Below the pieces are notes generated by a model. It had not been told where the DNA came from, made no database searches, and saw nothing but the letters and a program-made list of their open reading frames with translations. DNA of 16,045 nt, from contig CATXSD010000057.1 in NCBI GenBank assembly GCA_958402075.1, positions 1-16,045 on the forward strand, read 5' to 3'. This document shows positions 15,073 through 16,045 of this stretch, piece after piece. Each line of letters begins with the position of its first letter. Positions within the stretch are counted from its first letter, which is position 1. Origin of the DNA: Mediterranea massiliensis (GTDB taxonomy: Bacteria; Bacteroidota; Bacteroidia; Bacteroidales; Bacteroidaceae). Made by a program: the position numbers and the translations under genes.

Positions 15073-15103
15073 TTTTTCTTTTCAGTTATTCGTCTTATCT
15101 TTG
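15073..15103 (+). promoter_or_regulatory. Putative promoter of the septum protein gene
   Basis: TATCTTTG at 15096-15103 is a full -7 match. TTTT at 15073-15076 stands 19 bp upstream as an imperfect -33. The leader to ATG 15150 would be about 40 nt. It is divergent from the dnaX promoter. Confidence 0.55.
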
Positions 15104-15149
15104 TGCCACAAAGTTTTTTTGGTTCAATCATAAACGAATAGACACAGAG

Positions 15150-15458
15150 ATGGGCAGATTGGTTTCACTTTGGCTTTTCATCCGGCGGCACAAGTATCTG
15201 ATTACGGTCGGAGTGTTTGGCTTCATCATCGTCTTTCTGGACGAAAACAGCATCATTCGTCGCATGAAGTATGCGCACGAGGAGCAGGTGCTGCGCAGCG
15301 AGATAGAAAGATACCGGCAGGAGTATGAACGCAGTACGGAGCGGCTGGGCGAATTGGCGGTCGATTCGGGGGCTATCGAGCAGGTGGCGCGCGAAAGGTA
15401 TCTAATGAAGAAACCGAACGAGGATATTTATGTGTTTGACGATAAAGTGGGGGATTGA
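15150..15458 (+). CDS. Septum formation initiator family protein (DivIC/FtsB-like)
   Basis: This 102-residue bitopic membrane protein has a short basic cytoplasmic start, one membrane helix (about 15-31, KYLITVGVFGFIIVFL), a coiled coil (about 40-72, EEQVLRSEIERYRQEYERST) and the family's characteristic end, ARERYLMKKPNEDIYVF. FtsB/DivIC proteins form a complex with FtsL and FtsQ/DivIB in the divisome and help activate septal wall synthesis. Length and layout are standard. The next gene begins 3 nt after its stop, so the two are co-transcribed. Confidence 0.9.
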   Translation: MGRLVSLWLFIRRHKYLITVGVFGFIIVFLDENSIIRRMKYAHEEQVLRSEIERYRQEYERSTERLGELAVDSGAIEQVARERYLMKKPNEDIYVFDDKVGD

Positions 15459-15461
15459 GTG

Positions 15462-15809
15462 ATGAAGCAATTGATGCAAGCCTTTATGGTAGTGGGCGCT
15501 GTGATGGTGCTTACGGGTGCGGCCGTCTACATAACAGGTTGGGCGCTGGCGCCTTATGTCTATACGATTGGGGCGGCCTTGTTTGCCGTGGCGCAGATCA
15601 ATACGCCTGCGCGGGCGCAGAGCATGGCTATCCGGCGGTTGCGACGTCAGCAGATTTTTGGGGCAATCATTCTGGTGCTCACAGGGGCCTTTATGCTCTT
15701 TACGCATGGCAATGAGTGGATTGTCAGTCTGACTATTGCGGCGATTCTCGAGCTTTATACTTCCATCCGTATTCCACAAGAAGAAGCAAAGGAGCTGGAC
15801 GAACATTGA
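15462..15809 (+). CDS. Small four-helix membrane protein of unknown function
   Basis: This 115-residue protein has about four hydrophobic helices (residues about 7-25, 29-45, 63-81 and 86-102), separated by a basic loop (ARAQSMAIRRLRRQQ) that should face the cytoplasm. I do not recognise the family beyond having the impression that similar small proteins follow the DivIC gene in Bacteroides. ATG 15462 is preferred to the GTG immediately before it. Tight linkage to a division gene suggests, but does not show, an envelope role. Confidence 0.75.
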   Translation: MKQLMQAFMVVGAVMVLTGAAVYITGWALAPYVYTIGAALFAVAQINTPARAQSMAIRRLRRQQIFGAIILVLTGAFMLFTHGNEWIVSLTIAAILELYTSIRIPQEEAKELDEH

Positions 15810-15837
15810 TTCGCCCATTATTTTTCCTTTTTGAGGT

Positions 15838-15947
15838 GTGCACATTCTCTTTCCGCCCCGTGCACATTCTCTTTCCGTCTTGTGCACATCCTGCTTTTTT
15901 CATGTGCACATTCTCTCTGTAGTTCTTGCACGTTGTTTTCCTCTCTC
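15838..15947. repeat. Five tandem 22-bp repeats with palindromic GTGCAC core
   Basis: Unit starts are 15838, 15860, 15882, 15904 and 15926, an exact 22-bp period. Units 1 and 2 both begin GTGCACATTCTCTTTCCG. Units 3 and 4 keep GTGCACAT and a pyrimidine-rich remainder, and unit 5 is degenerate (TTGCACG). Units 1, 3 and 4 are flanked so that the core is the perfect palindrome TGTGCACA. The array is pyrimidine-rich on the plus strand. There are no unique spacers between units, so it is not a CRISPR array. Confidence 0.85.
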
Positions 15948-16045
15948 CAAAGCATTGCTTTCTTGGTTGTAAGTCGCCGTTTTCTTTTCCGTAACTGTAA
16001 TTGTAACGCGCGCGCATTGCGCCCGCGTGAAATATTATAATGTGT
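15948..16045. other. Non-coding right edge with GC-rich alternating tract
   Basis: No gene is supported here. The stretch holds GTAACTGTAATTGTAAC (15991-16007), then an abrupt GC-rich tract, CGCGCGCGCATTGCGC (16007-16022), in otherwise AT-rich DNA, followed by AT-rich sequence. GCGC-ATT-GCGC can form a small hairpin. It may be the leading end of whatever lies to the right. Confidence 0.4.

Noticed and set aside
15838..15947. CRISPR array
   Set aside because: Units are contiguous, with no unique spacers, and no cas genes are present.
15402..16040. Several open frames across the 22-bp repeats on both strands
   Set aside because: Their translations are only the repeat read in rotating frames (a 22-bp period shifts frame each unit), so openness comes from the repeat and not from coding.

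Overview
The window looks like a chromosomal segment from a Bacteroidales bacterium (Bacteroides/Phocaeicola type). Three things point there. Seven genes have upstream elements of the Bacteroides housekeeping class (-7 TAnnTTTG, sometimes with TTTG about 19 bp upstream). Gene starts lack Shine-Dalgarno sites and often have AT-rich leaders. The gene content is also typical: fimbrillin-family lipoproteins with Fibrobacter-type paralogous domains, a TonB-dependent receptor, a Bacteroidetes-type LuxR regulator, acetyl-type MetA and a 56-residue 2[4Fe-4S] ferredoxin. I cannot name the species.

Layout. (1) Positions 1-3952, plus strand: the 3' part of a COG2509-type FAD-dependent dehydrogenase carrying an in-frame palindromic repeat, then a LuxR-type regulator with a degenerate receiver and a histidine-rich linker, then a TonB-dependent outer-membrane receptor with its own promoter and a dyad next to it. 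(2) Positions 7704-3958, minus strand: a compact operon of metA, an RlhA-like U32 protein and a membrane protein with a zinc ribbon. Both junctions overlap, and the operon converges on the receptor gene with only 5 bp between stops. (3) Positions 7788-11756, plus strand, visibly AT-richer: two full-length paralogous lipoproteins, each with a fimbrillin-like N-terminal part and a FISUMP-like C-terminal domain. (4) 11800-12769: a lipoprotein of the metallo-beta-lactamase fold followed by a strong bidirectional terminator. (5) Minus strand from 14970 to 12784: dnaX, then a small ferredoxin gene. (6) 15073-15809, plus strand: a DivIC/FtsB-like septum protein and a small four-helix membrane protein. 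(7) 15810-16045 is non-coding and holds five 22-bp tandem repeats with palindromic GTGCAC cores and a short GC-rich tract.

Most of the window is housekeeping: methionine synthesis, rRNA modification, replication and division. The accessory part is the fimbrillin/FISUMP pair, which looks like a small surface-adhesin locus, and the regulator-receptor pair, which looks like a locally regulated metal or metal-chelate uptake unit (inference). The most notable non-gene structures are the repeat inserted inside a coding region, a portable repeat that supplies the dnaX promoter, a slippery A7 run in dnaX at about the place where E. coli makes gamma, and the phased 22-bp array near the right end.
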